Below are positions 1-7,175 of a DNA stretch of 10,707 nt, piece after piece. Each line of letters starts with the position of its first letter. The first letter of the stretch is position 1. The notes beneath the pieces were generated by a model. That model searched no databases. It had not been told where the DNA came from and worked only from the letters and a program-made list of their open reading frames with translations. Source of the DNA: Bacteroidota bacterium (lineage in GTDB: Bacteria; Bacteroidota; Bacteroidia; Bacteroidales; Prolixibacteraceae); NCBI GenBank assembly GCA_030691295.1, contig JAUYEQ010000314.1:1-10707 (forward strand), written 5' to 3'. Both the position numbers and the translations under genes were made by a program.

Positions 1-1
1 C

Positions 2-370
2 CAGGTTTGCGCAGACTCTATTGGAACCAAACATTATTCAGGAGTTGGCGGTCAGATCGACTTTATTCGTGGTGCAGGACATTCAAAAGGTGGAAAACCA
101 ATTATTGCACTGCCATCTGTAACCGCAAAAGGCATATCTAAAATTAGTCCGACATTGATTGAAGGATCGGGCGTGGTAAGTACACGTGCCGATATCCACT
201 GGGTAGTTACCGAACATGGTGCAGTGAATCTTTACGGAAAAACATTGCAGGAACGCGCACGCTTACTGATTTCAGTTGCCCATCCGGCACACAGGGAATC
301 GTTGGAAAAAGCAGCTTTCGAACGTTATGGCTCACATTTCCATTTTGTAAGAGATAGTCGCAAAATATAA
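2..370 (+). CDS. Acetyl-CoA hydrolase/CoA-transferase family protein, C-terminal part
   Basis: Partial gene: the reading frame is open from base 2 to a TAA at 368-370, so only about the last 122 residues are present. Visible family signatures are a glycine-rich GVGGQIDFIRGA loop, then KGGKPIIALPS, STRADIHWVVTEHGAVNLYG and LISVAHPAHRE, which match the C-terminal domain of the 4-hydroxybutyrate/butyryl/propionyl-CoA:acetate (or succinate) CoA-transferase family. These cytoplasmic enzymes move CoA between acyl groups through a glutamyl-CoA thioester; the catalytic glutamate lies upstream of the window. The exact substrate cannot be read from this part. The next genes make propionyl-CoA, so a role in releasing propionate and saving CoA is a reasonable inference. 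An in-frame TTG at 155 is internal and not the start. A terminator follows directly, so this gene is probably transcribed apart from the next operon. Confidence 0.9.
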   Translation, partial: QVCADSIGTKHYSGVGGQIDFIRGAGHSKGGKPIIALPSVTAKGISKISPTLIEGSGVVSTRADIHWVVTEHGAVNLYGKTLQERARLLISVAHPAHRESLEKAAFERYGSHFHFVRDSRKI

Positions 371-380
371 AAATAAATTT

Positions 381-414
381 AGAAAAGGCAGGCCTCAAAA
401 TCTGCCTTTTTTCT
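381..414 (+). terminator. Intrinsic terminator after the CoA-transferase gene
   Basis: A perfect 9-bp stem, AAAAGGCAG (383-391) with CTGCCTTTT (402-410), has a 10-nt loop and runs into a T tract (407-412). It starts 10 nt after the stop codon. The same stem recurs at 5284-5311. Confidence 0.85.
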
Positions 415-476
415 TTACAAATAATAGAGACTGCTGCAAAACACACATTCCAATCTTCGAATAATTGAGCAATCTG

Positions 477-507
477 TTTAAAAAGATAGAATGTATCCGT
501 ACTTTCG
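477..507 (+). promoter_or_regulatory. Putative Bacteroidota-type promoter of the mce-mmd operon
   Basis: TACTTTCG at 500-507 resembles the -7 consensus TAnnTTTG (one mismatch). TTTA at 477-480 sits exactly 19 bp upstream, where the -33 TTTG element is expected. Transcription would start near 513, giving a leader of about 57 nt before the epimerase ATG. It lies between the preceding terminator and the first operon gene, as expected. Motif match only. Confidence 0.5.
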
Positions 508-570
508 CAGCTCGAAAAAAACACCTGTTTAAAACAAGAATATTCCTTATTCATTAAATACTTATACAAA

Positions 571-975
571 ATGGAAATATCACATATCGAACACATTGGA
601 ATAGCTGTAACCAATCTGGAAGAAGCCATTCCTTATTATGAAAATGTTTTGGGACTGAAATGCTATGCTGTTGAAGAAGTAGCAGACCAGAAAGTTAAAA
701 CCGCTTTCTTTAAAGTTGGCCAAACTAAAATTGAACTTCTGGAATCGACCGATCCTGAGGGACCAATTGGTAAATTCATCGAAAAAAAAGGCCCGGGAGT
801 ACACCACCTTGCTTTTGCTGTTGACAATGTAAACGAAGCATTGAATGATGTTGCTGCAAAAGGCGTTCAGGTAATTGATAAAACCGGACGAAAAGGTGCT
901 GAAGGACTTACCATCGGTTTTCTTCATCCAAAATCAACACTCGGCGTATTGACTGAACTTTGCTCTGACAAATAA
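571..975 (+). CDS. mce: Methylmalonyl-CoA epimerase
   Basis: This 134-residue protein is a two-module VOC (glyoxalase-fold) enzyme of the usual epimerase length. It interconverts (R)- and (S)-methylmalonyl-CoA in the cytoplasm, linking the B12-dependent mutase to the decarboxylase encoded next. Metal ligands can be placed by alignment from memory with the Propionibacterium enzyme: His8 (in IEHIGIAV), Glu55 (in KIELLES), His79 (in [11 protein letters not shown]) and Glu129 (in GVLTELC). The motif [11 protein letters not shown] near the C-terminus is also typical. The ATG at 571 starts immediately before the conserved first strand, so no longer start is needed. There is no Shine-Dalgarno sequence; the leader is A/T-rich (TATACAAA before ATG), as is normal in Bacteroidota. 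It is the first gene of a five-gene operon, 25 bp ahead of the carboxyltransferase gene. Confidence 0.95.
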   Translation: MEISHIEHIGIAVTNLEEAIPYYENVLGLKCYAVEEVADQKVKTAFFKVGQTKIELLESTDPEGPIGKFIEKKGPGVHHLAFAVDNVNEALNDVAAKGVQVIDKTGRKGAEGLTIGFLHPKSTLGVLTELCSDK

Positions 976-1000
976 TCAAACACAACTTACTTTATATAAT

Positions 1001-2560
1001 ATGAACAATCAAGACAAAATAAAAAAACTCATTGACCTGCGCGTTGAAGCAAAACTCGGAGGTGGAGAAAAAAGAATTGAAGCTCAGCACGCAAAGGGCA
1101 AATTAACTGCCCGCGAACGCATCGAACTGTTGCTCGATGAAGGTAGTTTCGAAGAATACGACATGTTCGTGACCCACCGTTGCGACAACTTCGGCATGGA
1201 AAAAACAAAATTTCTGGGCGATGGTGTTGTTACAGGTCAGGGAACCATTGACGGACGTGTTGTGTATTTATACGCTCAGGACTTTACCGTTTTCGGAGGT
1301 TCATTGTCTGAAACTTATGCATTGAAAATCTGCAAAGTGATGGACATGGCTATGAAAGTGGGAGCTCCTGTTATTGGCATCAACGACTCGGGCGGCGCGC
1401 GTATTCAGGAGGGTGTGACTGCTTTGGCCGGATATGCTGAAATATTCGAACGCAATATCATGGCTTCGGGAGTTGTTCCGCAGATCTCGGCAATTTTCGG
1501 ACCTTGTGCCGGTGGCGCTGTTTATTCACCAGCGTTGACCGATTTTATCATCATGAGCAAAAATACCAGTTACATGTTTGTAACCGGACCAAAAGTGGTA
1601 AAAACAGTTACCGGCGAAGTGGTAACCGACGAACAACTTGGTGGAGCATCGGTTCACGGTTCAAAATCAGGAGTAACACACTTTGTTGCTGAAGACGAAC
1701 AGGAAGGTATTTCTTTAATCCGCAAGCTGTTAAGTTATCTACCACAAAACAACCTGGAAGATGCACCATTGATTCCTTGCGACGATCCGATTGACCGTTT
1801 GGAAGATTCACTCAACACCGTAATTCCTGATAATCCGAACAAACCTTACGATGTTAAAGATGTAATTCATTCAATAGTTGACCACAACGAATTTCTTGAA
1901 GTTCACCGCAACTACGCTCAGAATATCGTGATAGGCTTTGTCCGTTTTAATGGTATTTCAACAGGCATTGTTGCCAATCAGCCTTGCTATCTTGCAGGTG
2001 TGCTCGATATAAATGCATCACGTAAAGCAGCCCGTTTTGTTCGTTTCTGCGATGCATTTAATATTCCGATTGTAACTTTGGTTGATGTTCCCGGATTCCT
2101 TCCCGGAACAGCTCAGGAATACGGCGGTATCATTATTCATGGTGCAAAATTGTTGTTCGCTTATGGTGAAGCAACTGTACCAAAAATAACTGTTATCCTC
2201 CGCAAATCATACGGTGGCGCATATTGCGTAATGAGTTCGAAACACTTGCGTGGCGACATTAACTACTCTTGGCCAACCGGCGAAATTGCAGTGATGGGAC
2301 CAAAAGGAGCCATCGAAGTTCTCAGGAACAAAAAGATTGCTGCAATTGAAGATGAAACAGAACGTTTGGCATACGTTGCACAAGCAGAAGAAGAGTACAA
2401 AGACAAATTCGCGAACCCATACAACGCCGCACAATACGGTTACATTGATGATGTAATTGAGCCGCGCAATACACGTTTCCGGATTATCCGCGCACTTCAG
2501 GCGCTGGCAACTAAAAAAGACGTAATGCCAGCCAAGAAACACTCCAATATTCCATTATAA
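1001..2560 (+). CDS. mmdA: Methylmalonyl-CoA decarboxylase alpha subunit (carboxyltransferase)
   Basis: A 519-residue acyl-CoA carboxyltransferase with two crotonase-like halves and no truncation. The N-half shows [11 protein letters not shown] (99-109), [10 protein letters not shown] (129-138) and the oxyanion-hole loop [13 protein letters not shown] (167-179). The C-half shows [15 protein letters not shown] (362-376), the second oxyanion loop [17 protein letters not shown] (403-419) and [14 protein letters not shown] (424-437). The same fold serves propionyl-CoA carboxylase beta (PccB) and decarboxylase alpha (MmdA) subunits. The neighbours decide: a dedicated biotin carrier, an OadG-like subunit and the Na+-pumping beta subunit follow, and no biotin carboxylase gene is present. 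It should therefore move the carboxyl group of methylmalonyl-CoA to biotin, giving propionyl-CoA. It works in the cytoplasm, attached to the membrane complex. The next gene starts 9 bp after the stop. Confidence 0.95.
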   Translation: MNNQDKIKKLIDLRVEAKLGGGEKRIEAQHAKGKLTARERIELLLDEGSFEEYDMFVTHRCDNFGMEKTKFLGDGVVTGQGTIDGRVVYLYAQDFTVFGGSLSETYALKICKVMDMAMKVGAPVIGINDSGGARIQEGVTALAGYAEIFERNIMASGVVPQISAIFGPCAGGAVYSPALTDFIIMSKNTSYMFVTGPKVVKTVTGEVVTDEQLGGASVHGSKSGVTHFVAEDEQEGISLIRKLLSYLPQNNLEDAPLIPCDDPIDRLEDSLNTVIPDNPNKPYDVKDVIHSIVDHNEFLEVHRNYAQNIVIGFVRFNGISTGIVANQPCYLAGVLDINASRKAARFVRFCDAFNIPIVTLVDVPGFLPGTAQEYGGIIIHGAKLLFAYGEATVPKITVILRKSYGGAYCVMSSKHLRGDINYSWPTGEIAVMGPKGAIEVLRNKKIAAIEDETERLAYVAQAEEEYKDKFANPYNAAQYGYIDDVIEPRNTRFRIIRALQALATKKDVMPAKKHSNIPL

Positions 2561-2569
2561 ACAACGATC

Positions 2570-3469
2570 ATGCAACGAAGCATTAAATGTTTTTTATCCG
2601 GAATTGCTGTTCTAATTTTGATTGTTGCAGGCGCCAGAATTGCCAGGGCTCAAAATGCCAGCGACTTAAAATTGAATGAAATACTGGTACTGAACGATTC
2701 AAATTCGGTGGACGATTTCGGTATGCACACGGCATGGATTGAAATATTCAACTCAGCCTATAACACGGTCAATATCGGAGGATGTTATCTGACTGACGAT
2801 CTCAGCAATCCCACCAAATACTGGATTCCGACAGGTGATCCGGCAACCCAAATACCATCAAGAAATTACATAGTTTTTTGGGCTGACAATCAACCGACAC
2901 GTGGTATTTTCCACCTGAACTTTGATCTGAAAAATTCAAGAACAATTGCACTGTTTAATGCAGATGGAAAAACGCTTGTTGACAAAGTTGACCTCCCTTC
3001 AGAACATAAACCTGATGTTACTTACGGAAGACCAACCAACGAAAGTACAGAATGGGTTTATCTGGAAAAATCGACTCCGGGTGCCAACAACGATTACACC
3101 AAGAAGAAATCGGCTGGTGAAAGTTTTGTTGAATTTGACCCTTACGGCATTGGTATGACGATGATTGCTATGTTTGTAGTATTTTCTGCTTTGTCAATGT
3201 TGTTCATCATTTACAAAAACATGGGACGGTTCTTTATCAGGAGAGCAACTTCGTCAAACAAACCTGCAACCAGTGCAGTTAGTACTTCTGTTAAACATTC
3301 GGAAGAAGAAATGTCGGGTGAAGTAAATGCCGCGATTGCAATGGCTTTATATATGTACCAAAGCGAATTTCACGATGAAGAAAATACAGTTTTGACCATA
3401 CATAAAGTATCAAGAAACTATTCTCCATGGAGTTCAAAAATTTATACACTTAGAAAATCACCGCGTTAA
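2570..3469 (+). CDS. OadG-like decarboxylase gamma subunit fused to a periplasmic lamin-tail domain
   Basis: This 299-residue protein has three parts. Residues 1-28 look like a signal peptide (hydrophobic 9-21, cleavage plausible after ARA-27). Residues about 33-175 resemble a lamin-tail (LTD) beta-sandwich: LKLNEILVLND, then AWIEIFN, DGKTLVDKVDLP and a closing STPGANNDY. Residues about 193-216 form one membrane helix, followed by a cytoplasmic tail with VNAAIAMALYMY (252-263) and NYSPWSSKIYTLR (283-295), the pattern of the OadG/MmdD gamma-like subunits of Bacteroidota. Gamma subunits anchor and assemble Na+-translocating decarboxylases, and the position between the alpha and biotin-carrier genes supports that job. 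The predicted topology (outside domain, helix, inside tail) matches OadG. Ordinary OadG proteins are about 80-100 residues, so the outside domain is extra; its role is unknown. The stop is 11 bp from the next gene. Confidence 0.85.
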   Translation: MQRSIKCFLSGIAVLILIVAGARIARAQNASDLKLNEILVLNDSNSVDDFGMHTAWIEIFNSAYNTVNIGGCYLTDDLSNPTKYWIPTGDPATQIPSRNYIVFWADNQPTRGIFHLNFDLKNSRTIALFNADGKTLVDKVDLPSEHKPDVTYGRPTNESTEWVYLEKSTPGANNDYTKKKSAGESFVEFDPYGIGMTMIAMFVVFSALSMLFIIYKNMGRFFIRRATSSNKPATSAVSTSVKHSEEEMSGEVNAAIAMALYMYQSEFHDEENTVLTIHKVSRNYSPWSSKIYTLRKSPR

Positions 3470-3480
3470 TTAAATTTAAA

Positions 3481-3924
3481 ATGAAAAGATTCAAATTTAT
3501 CATAAACGGCAATCAATACGAGACTACGATTCTCAATGTTGAAGACAATTATGCCGAAGTTGAAGTAAACGGTACTTTGTATAAAGTTGAAGTTGACAAA
3601 ACCATGAAAGCCGTTAAAACACCAAAACTGGTTCGCCAAACGGTAGTTCCATCTACCGACAGTCACCCTTCTGTGGCAAAAACAAGCAGTCCTTCAGCGC
3701 CTAAAGGCACCGGCAGTATTCATTCTCCGCTACCCGGAGTAATACTTGAAATGTTTGTGCGTGAGGGTGATACCGTTAAGATGGGACAAAAACTACTGAT
3801 GCTTGAAGCAATGAAAATGGAAAACAATATTGAAGCCGACAAAGCCGGTAAGGTGGTATCTATCCTGAAATACAAAGGCGACAGCGTAATGGAAGGAGAT
3901 GTCTTAATAATAATAGGAGACTAA
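3481..3924 (+). CDS. mmdC: Biotin carboxyl carrier subunit of the decarboxylase
   Basis: A 147-residue biotin carrier. Residues 1-45 form a small beta-rich N-terminal segment (KRFKFIINGNQYE, AEVEVNGTLYKVEVDK) common in carriers of decarboxylase operons. A Pro/Ser/Thr-rich linker spans about 55-77. The biotinyl domain, about 78-147, has HSPLPGVI at its start, the EAMKMEN motif with biotinylated Lys112, and VMEGDVLIIIGD at the end. It shuttles carboxybiotin from the alpha subunit in the cytoplasm to the beta subunit in the membrane. The alanine/proline-rich linker of some MmdC proteins is replaced here by a shorter Ser/Pro stretch. The next gene follows after only 3 bp, so translation of the two is probably coupled. 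The biotin ligase is not in the window. Confidence 0.95.
   Translation: MKRFKFIINGNQYETTILNVEDNYAEVEVNGTLYKVEVDKTMKAVKTPKLVRQTVVPSTDSHPSVAKTSSPSAPKGTGSIHSPLPGVILEMFVREGDTVKMGQKLLMLEAMKMENNIEADKAGKVVSILKYKGDSVMEGDVLIIIGD
3915..3920 (+). promoter_or_regulatory. Shine-Dalgarno-like AGGAGA before mmdB
   Basis: AGGAGA lies 7 nt ahead of the ATG at 3928, inside the last codons of mmdC. Good Shine-Dalgarno sequences are rare in Bacteroidota and none of the other starts here has one. It overlaps codons for Ile-Gly-Asp, so chance is possible. Confidence 0.4.
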
Positions 3925-3927
3925 GAC

Positions 3928-5082
3928 ATGGGTAATTTCTTTGATTTTATTATTGAACACTTAGCGCAATTCCTCCAATTTACCGCTTTTGCGAATATGA
4001 CCGTTGGCCACGTGATCATGATCTGTGTTGGATTGGTATTTATCTATCTGGCGATTGCGAAAGAATTTGAACCGATGTTACTGATCCCCATCGGCTTTGG
4101 TATTTTGGTTGGAAATGTTGCTTTTGCACCGGGTTATCAGATTGGTGTTTACGAATCTGGCAGCGTATTGAATTACCTCTATTTTGGAGTACTTCAGGGG
4201 ATATATCCTCCACTGATCTTCCTCGGGATTGGCGCCATGACTGACTTTTCTGCCCTGATTTCGAACCCGAAACTCATTTTGATTGGAGCAGCTGCACAAT
4301 TAGGTATTTTTGGTGCATACTGCCTGGCTCTTGCTCTTGGCTTTAGTCCAACAGAAGCCGGTGCAATCGCCATTATTGGTGGTGCCGACGGACCAACTGC
4401 GATCTTCCTTTCATCGAAACTCGCTCCGGATTTAATGGGCGCTATTGCTATTGCTGCTTATTCGTATATGGCGCTTGTTCCGGTTATTCAACCTCCGGTA
4501 ATGAAACTGCTAACTAATAGTAAAGAACGATTGATCCGCATGAAACCTCCACGTGCGGTTTCGAAGACTGAAAAAGTAATCTTTGCCATTGCCGGTATGT
4601 TGCTCACCACCTTTATTGTCCCCAGCGGTCTTCCGCTTTTAGGTATGCTATTCTTCGGAAACCTGCTAAAAGAAAGTGGCGTTACCAAACGTTTGGCTGA
4701 TACCGCCAAAGGCCCGATGATCGACATTGTGACCATCCTGATCGGTTTGACTGTGGGAGCCTCAACACAGGCAACCACCTTCCTGACTATGAAATCAATA
4801 GGCATCTTTGCCCTGGGCGCTGCGTCGTTCGTAGTTGCAACTTTTGGTGGTGTAATGTTTGTAAAAATCATTAACCTGTTTTTGAAAGAGGGCAATAAAA
4901 TCAATCCGCTTATAGGTAATGCCGGGGTTTCGGCAGTGCCCGACAGCGCACGCGTTTCGCAGGTTGTAGGTTTGGAATACGATAAGACCAACCACTTGCT
5001 CATGCATGCCATGGGACCAAACGTAGCCGGAGTTATCGGTTCGGCAGTTGCAGCCGGTATCATGCTTAGTTTTCTTGCTTAA
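3928..5082 (+). CDS. mmdB: Na+-translocating methylmalonyl-CoA decarboxylase beta subunit
   Basis: A 384-residue polytopic membrane protein of the OadB/MmdB/GcdB family, of normal length. It decarboxylates carboxybiotin and uses the energy to pump Na+ out of the cell. Family residues known from Klebsiella OadB can be located: Asp154 in GGADGPTAIF (OadB Asp203), Tyr180 in YSYMALVPVIQPP (Tyr229), and Asn326, Gly330, Ser335 and Arg342 in NPLIGNAGVSAVPDSARVS (Asn373, Gly377, Ser382, Arg389). All are intact, so the pump should work. FLGIGAMTDFSALI (98-111) is also typical. The first about 25 residues form an amphipathic start before the first helix. The ATG at 3928 has an AGGAGA 7 nt upstream and follows mmdC by 3 bp. 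It is the last gene of the operon; a strong terminator begins 23 bp later. Confidence 0.96.
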   Translation: MGNFFDFIIEHLAQFLQFTAFANMTVGHVIMICVGLVFIYLAIAKEFEPMLLIPIGFGILVGNVAFAPGYQIGVYESGSVLNYLYFGVLQGIYPPLIFLGIGAMTDFSALISNPKLILIGAAAQLGIFGAYCLALALGFSPTEAGAIAIIGGADGPTAIFLSSKLAPDLMGAIAIAAYSYMALVPVIQPPVMKLLTNSKERLIRMKPPRAVSKTEKVIFAIAGMLLTTFIVPSGLPLLGMLFFGNLLKESGVTKRLADTAKGPMIDIVTILIGLTVGASTQATTFLTMKSIGIFALGAASFVVATFGGVMFVKIINLFLKEGNKINPLIGNAGVSAVPDSARVSQVVGLEYDKTNHLLMHAMGPNVAGVIGSAVAAGIMLSFLA

Positions 5083-5104
5083 GCATATTTATTCTTTAAT
5101 CTTT

Positions 5105-5138
5105 GAAGAGGTTGTCAGTTTTGGCAACCTCTTTTTTG
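5105..5138 (+). terminator. Intrinsic terminator of the mce-mmd operon
   Basis: AAGAGGTTG (5106-5114) pairs with CAACCTCTT (5125-5133). A further U-G and a C-G pair close a 6-nt loop, and a T tract follows (5132-5137). It starts 23 bp after the mmdB stop. Confidence 0.9.
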
Positions 5139-5220
5139 TTATTACCAATCATTAACAACTGGTCACAATTTCTTTAACATCATTTAAGAATTATTTTACC
5201 TGAATATCATTCCCGGGGCT

Positions 5221-5228
5221 TATCTTTG
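5221..5228 (+). promoter_or_regulatory. TATCTTTG, perfect -7 element without a gene behind it
   Basis: TATCTTTG matches the Bacteroidota -7 consensus TAnnTTTG exactly. The -33 side is weak: TTAC lies 21 bp and TTTT 23 bp upstream. No protein-coding frame follows; a terminator hairpin does, about 55 bp downstream. Confidence 0.45.
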
Positions 5229-5249
5229 TGGTACATTTTTTTTCATAAG

Positions 5250-5277
5250 TTTAGGTTTAGTTAGGTTAGTTAGTTTA
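5250..5277 (+). repeat. Short degenerate TTTAGG/TTAG tandem repeat
   Basis: Successive units read TTTAGG, TTTAG, TTAGG, TTAG, TTAG, TTTA. The run is non-coding (in-frame TAGs) and forms the middle of the candidate small RNA. Confidence 0.6.
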
Positions 5278-5283
5278 AGAGAG

Positions 5284-5317
5284 AAAAGGCAGGACAGAGG
5301 TTCTGCCTTTTTGTTTT
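5284..5317 (+). terminator. Second intrinsic terminator, stem identical to that at 383-410
   Basis: AAAAGGCAG (5284-5292) pairs with CTGCCTTTT (5303-5311) around a 10-nt loop, followed by TGTTTTT. Because an operon terminator already lies at 5105-5138, this one implies another transcript starting in between. Confidence 0.75.
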
Positions 5318-5318
5318 T

Positions 5319-5457
5319 ATACCAACCGCTAAAAATTAACGTCACTTCAAAGACTTTCCGCTTGATCAGCAATTAATATTTGGTGATTGTTACTTCGGTC
5401 TTCCGACTTAGGTCTCCCGTCATTTATAAACTGTTCCCCACAAATTATTGTTCAAAA
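5319..5457. other. Non-coding spacer, nothing recognised
   Basis: The rest of the mmdB-hydrolase spacer was read on both strands. No gene, clear terminator for the minus-strand hydrolase or promoter stands out. The only pattern is a weak direct repeat, GGTCTTCCG / GGTCTCCCG, near 5398-5420. Confidence 0.5.
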
Positions 5458-7068
5458 TTATCTCGAAACCATAACCCGAAATTTCTTTTCATTCCAGGCT
5501 TCAAACTTATTGGTTGTAAGAAAAGTGAGTTGTTTATTCTCCGCAGTTTTTATCCAGATTACCGATGGATCAGTTGGATCGGCTTTTACTTTAACGCCGC
5601 CAGTTACTGAAATCTGAACCAACGAACCATTTTTGACTTCATAATAGAAAGGTTTAAGCGCAGCATTTTCAGAAATGGTAAGCTGGTTGGGCGGCAATAC
5701 AATTTCAGGAGCAGTTTCTTCATATATAAAGCGTGCACCATGGCTGGTAATCGTATCCATCCATTGATTCAGTGTTTTATAGTTGTCAAGTTGCGGCTCA
5801 TGGCCAAGTCCGTCGAGCGTAACCAGTTTGTTCCGGTGTCCGAGAATTTTCAACCAGTCGTGAATTAATTTCGAACCATACATTTTATCTACCATCAACC
5901 GGTTCAAAATCATTGCATTTTTGAAAGGATAATCAGTTTCATAAGGTACAATTTCGTCGGCGGTACCGTGTATCGACAAAACTGAGATTTTCTCGTCCTT
6001 GTCGATAATATTCAAATCAGCAACAGCGCCCCACAAATTGACAACTGCCTTAATTTTAAATTTTTCTGTGTATTTATTTCCTGATTCTTCAATCTTTGTC
6101 AACCGTCCTTCTTTTGTGGCTTGCTGAATACGCTGAGGCCGCTCGTCGTTGTCCATAAATGCTACATTGAGTGAAGCCACACCACCAGCGCTGGTTCCGC
6201 CAACATACACCTGATTGGGGTCAATTCCCAATCCTTTAGCGTTGTGCGAAAGATACCGAAGCGCTGCATGCGCATCCTGAACGGCCCGGTAGCCGCTCAA
6301 CTCTATATCGCTTGACACTAATTTAAATCCCAGCCGGTAATCAATTGAAGCCACAACATAGCCCCGTTTGGCAAATGAAGTTGCCAATGCCTGTTCTGCA
6401 GCCGATTCCTTGCTGCCAACGTAAAATGCTCCTCCGTGAATGAGCATTACCAATGGCCGGTTTTTAAAAATGTCGGTTTTTGGATAATAGATATCAAGTT
6501 TCAAATCAAGCATTTCAGGATCATTGAACGCCTTGACCAATCCTTTGCTCAAAGTGGTAATGTACGGATCGTCGGAGTATGGCGAACGTGTCCAGTACCC
6601 CCTGGCCCTTCCGTAAATTAAATCGCTCTTAATTTCAACACCTGAAAAGATTTCCTCCTTGTAACGTTCAGTGGGTTTTACAACTAATTCCGGACGACGA
6701 ACAAAATTCAAGCTAGCCTTTTGCCGAAAGAAAAAGAAACGCTTTTTCTTGTTCAGAAGAGAAAGTGTTCCTGAAAAATTATCGGAATTGATATTGGTTG
6801 ATTTCATGATTCCGAGGTATAAGTCGGATTGAAAAATCAATTTCGAACCGGTTTTTCCCAATGAAAAGGAATGCCTTTCTTCAACAGCCCTGTTTCGGTT
6901 GAGCACATAAAATCCTTTCACTTTTTCTGAATTGGTCTCTTCAACTACCAGAATAACCTGATCGTCTCCAATCTTACCGTCGTAAACTCCCTTTTCAGGA
7001 GAAATATTGCCGTTTACTGTTTGGGAGATCAGTAATATGGCTAACTGTAATATCAAGTAAAAACGCAT
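5458..7068 (-). CDS. Secreted alpha/beta-hydrolase (carboxylesterase-like) with extra N- and C-terminal beta domains
   Basis: This 536-residue protein begins with a signal peptide (MRFYLILQLAILLISQTVNG, 1-20) and is probably periplasmic or secreted. Residues about 25-125 form a beta-rich domain without a recognised name. The catalytic domain spans about 180-445: oxyanion motif HGGAF (211-215), nucleophile elbow GTSAGG with Ser293, acid Asp371 in IHGTADEIVP, and His423 in GLGHEP. That is a complete triad of the carboxylesterase/feruloyl-esterase-like (BD-FAE, esterase/lipase) group. Residues about 455-536 form a further beta-rich tail that does not look like a type IX secretion C-terminal signal. 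The likely reaction is ester hydrolysis, perhaps deacylation of polysaccharide or plant material; the substrate is not determinable. The ATG at 7068 directly precedes the signal peptide. It is divergent from the ThuA-like gene; no clear promoter was seen on its own strand. Confidence 0.88.
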   Translation of the reverse strand: MRFYLILQLAILLISQTVNGNISPEKGVYDGKIGDDQVILVVEETNSEKVKGFYVLNRNRAVEERHSFSLGKTGSKLIFQSDLYLGIMKSTNINSDNFSGTLSLLNKKKRFFFFRQKASLNFVRRPELVVKPTERYKEEIFSGVEIKSDLIYGRARGYWTRSPYSDDPYITTLSKGLVKAFNDPEMLDLKLDIYYPKTDIFKNRPLVMLIHGGAFYVGSKESAAEQALATSFAKRGYVVASIDYRLGFKLVSSDIELSGYRAVQDAHAALRYLSHNAKGLGIDPNQVYVGGTSAGGVASLNVAFMDNDERPQRIQQATKEGRLTKIEESGNKYTEKFKIKAVVNLWGAVADLNIIDKDEKISVLSIHGTADEIVPYETDYPFKNAMILNRLMVDKMYGSKLIHDWLKILGHRNKLVTLDGLGHEPQLDNYKTLNQWMDTITSHGARFIYEETAPEIVLPPNQLTISENAALKPFYYEVKNGSLVQISVTGGVKVKADPTDPSVIWIKTAENKQLTFLTTNKFEAWNEKKFRVMVSR

Positions 7069-7175
7069 AACTTAGTGATTCGTTAATTCAACTTTTGGTT
7101 TTTGAAAAATCGGGTTTGAAAAATTATTGTTCTGAATTTGAAGGCAAGTTAACTAATTTAACCATTATTTTTTAT

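Larger units (their letters stand above)
5232..5318 (+). ncRNA. Candidate small RNA, about 85 nt
   Basis: The stretch starts a few bases after a perfect TATCTTTG element and ends in an intrinsic terminator hairpin (5284-5311) with a T-rich run. It contains no ATG-started frame. Its parts are a T tract (5236-5243), a TTAGG-like repeat (5250-5277) and the terminator. It lies after the operon terminator at 5105-5138, so it is not simply the tail of that operon. I do not recognise it as a known RNA family. It could instead be a leftover leader of a lost gene. Confidence 0.35.

Noticed and set aside
508..570. Cobalamin or other riboswitch in the leader of the methylmalonyl-CoA operon
   Set aside because: The leader is only about 57 nt and A/T-rich, with no conserved B12-box or strong hairpin, so it is too short for a riboswitch.
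207..629. Minus-strand open frame of 140 residues over the transferase end, terminator and epimerase start
   Set aside because: It runs antisense through two real coding regions and a terminator, is rich in Phe/Cys/Ser, and shows no domain. It is a shadow frame.
1001..2560. Reading the carboxyltransferase as propionyl-CoA carboxylase beta (pccB)
   Set aside because: Sequence alone cannot separate the two, but the adjacent Na+-pump beta and gamma-like subunits and the lack of a biotin carboxylase gene favour the decarboxylase.
4488..5063. Minus-strand open frame of 191 residues inside mmdB
   Set aside because: It is fully antisense to a well-conserved membrane protein gene. The composition (Pro, Thr, Ala runs) is the mirror of hydrophobic codons, and there is no start context or motif.
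5250..5277. TTTAGG/TTAGG run as a telomere-like end or phage attachment site
   Set aside because: It is too short and irregular, lies inside ordinary chromosome, and has no integrase or tRNA nearby. It is kept only as a small repeat inside the candidate RNA.
5380..5617. Two overlapping short plus-strand frames of 76 residues near the hydrolase 3' end
   Set aside because: They overlap the hydrolase C-terminus in antisense, have no promoter-like element directly upstream, and resemble no family I know.
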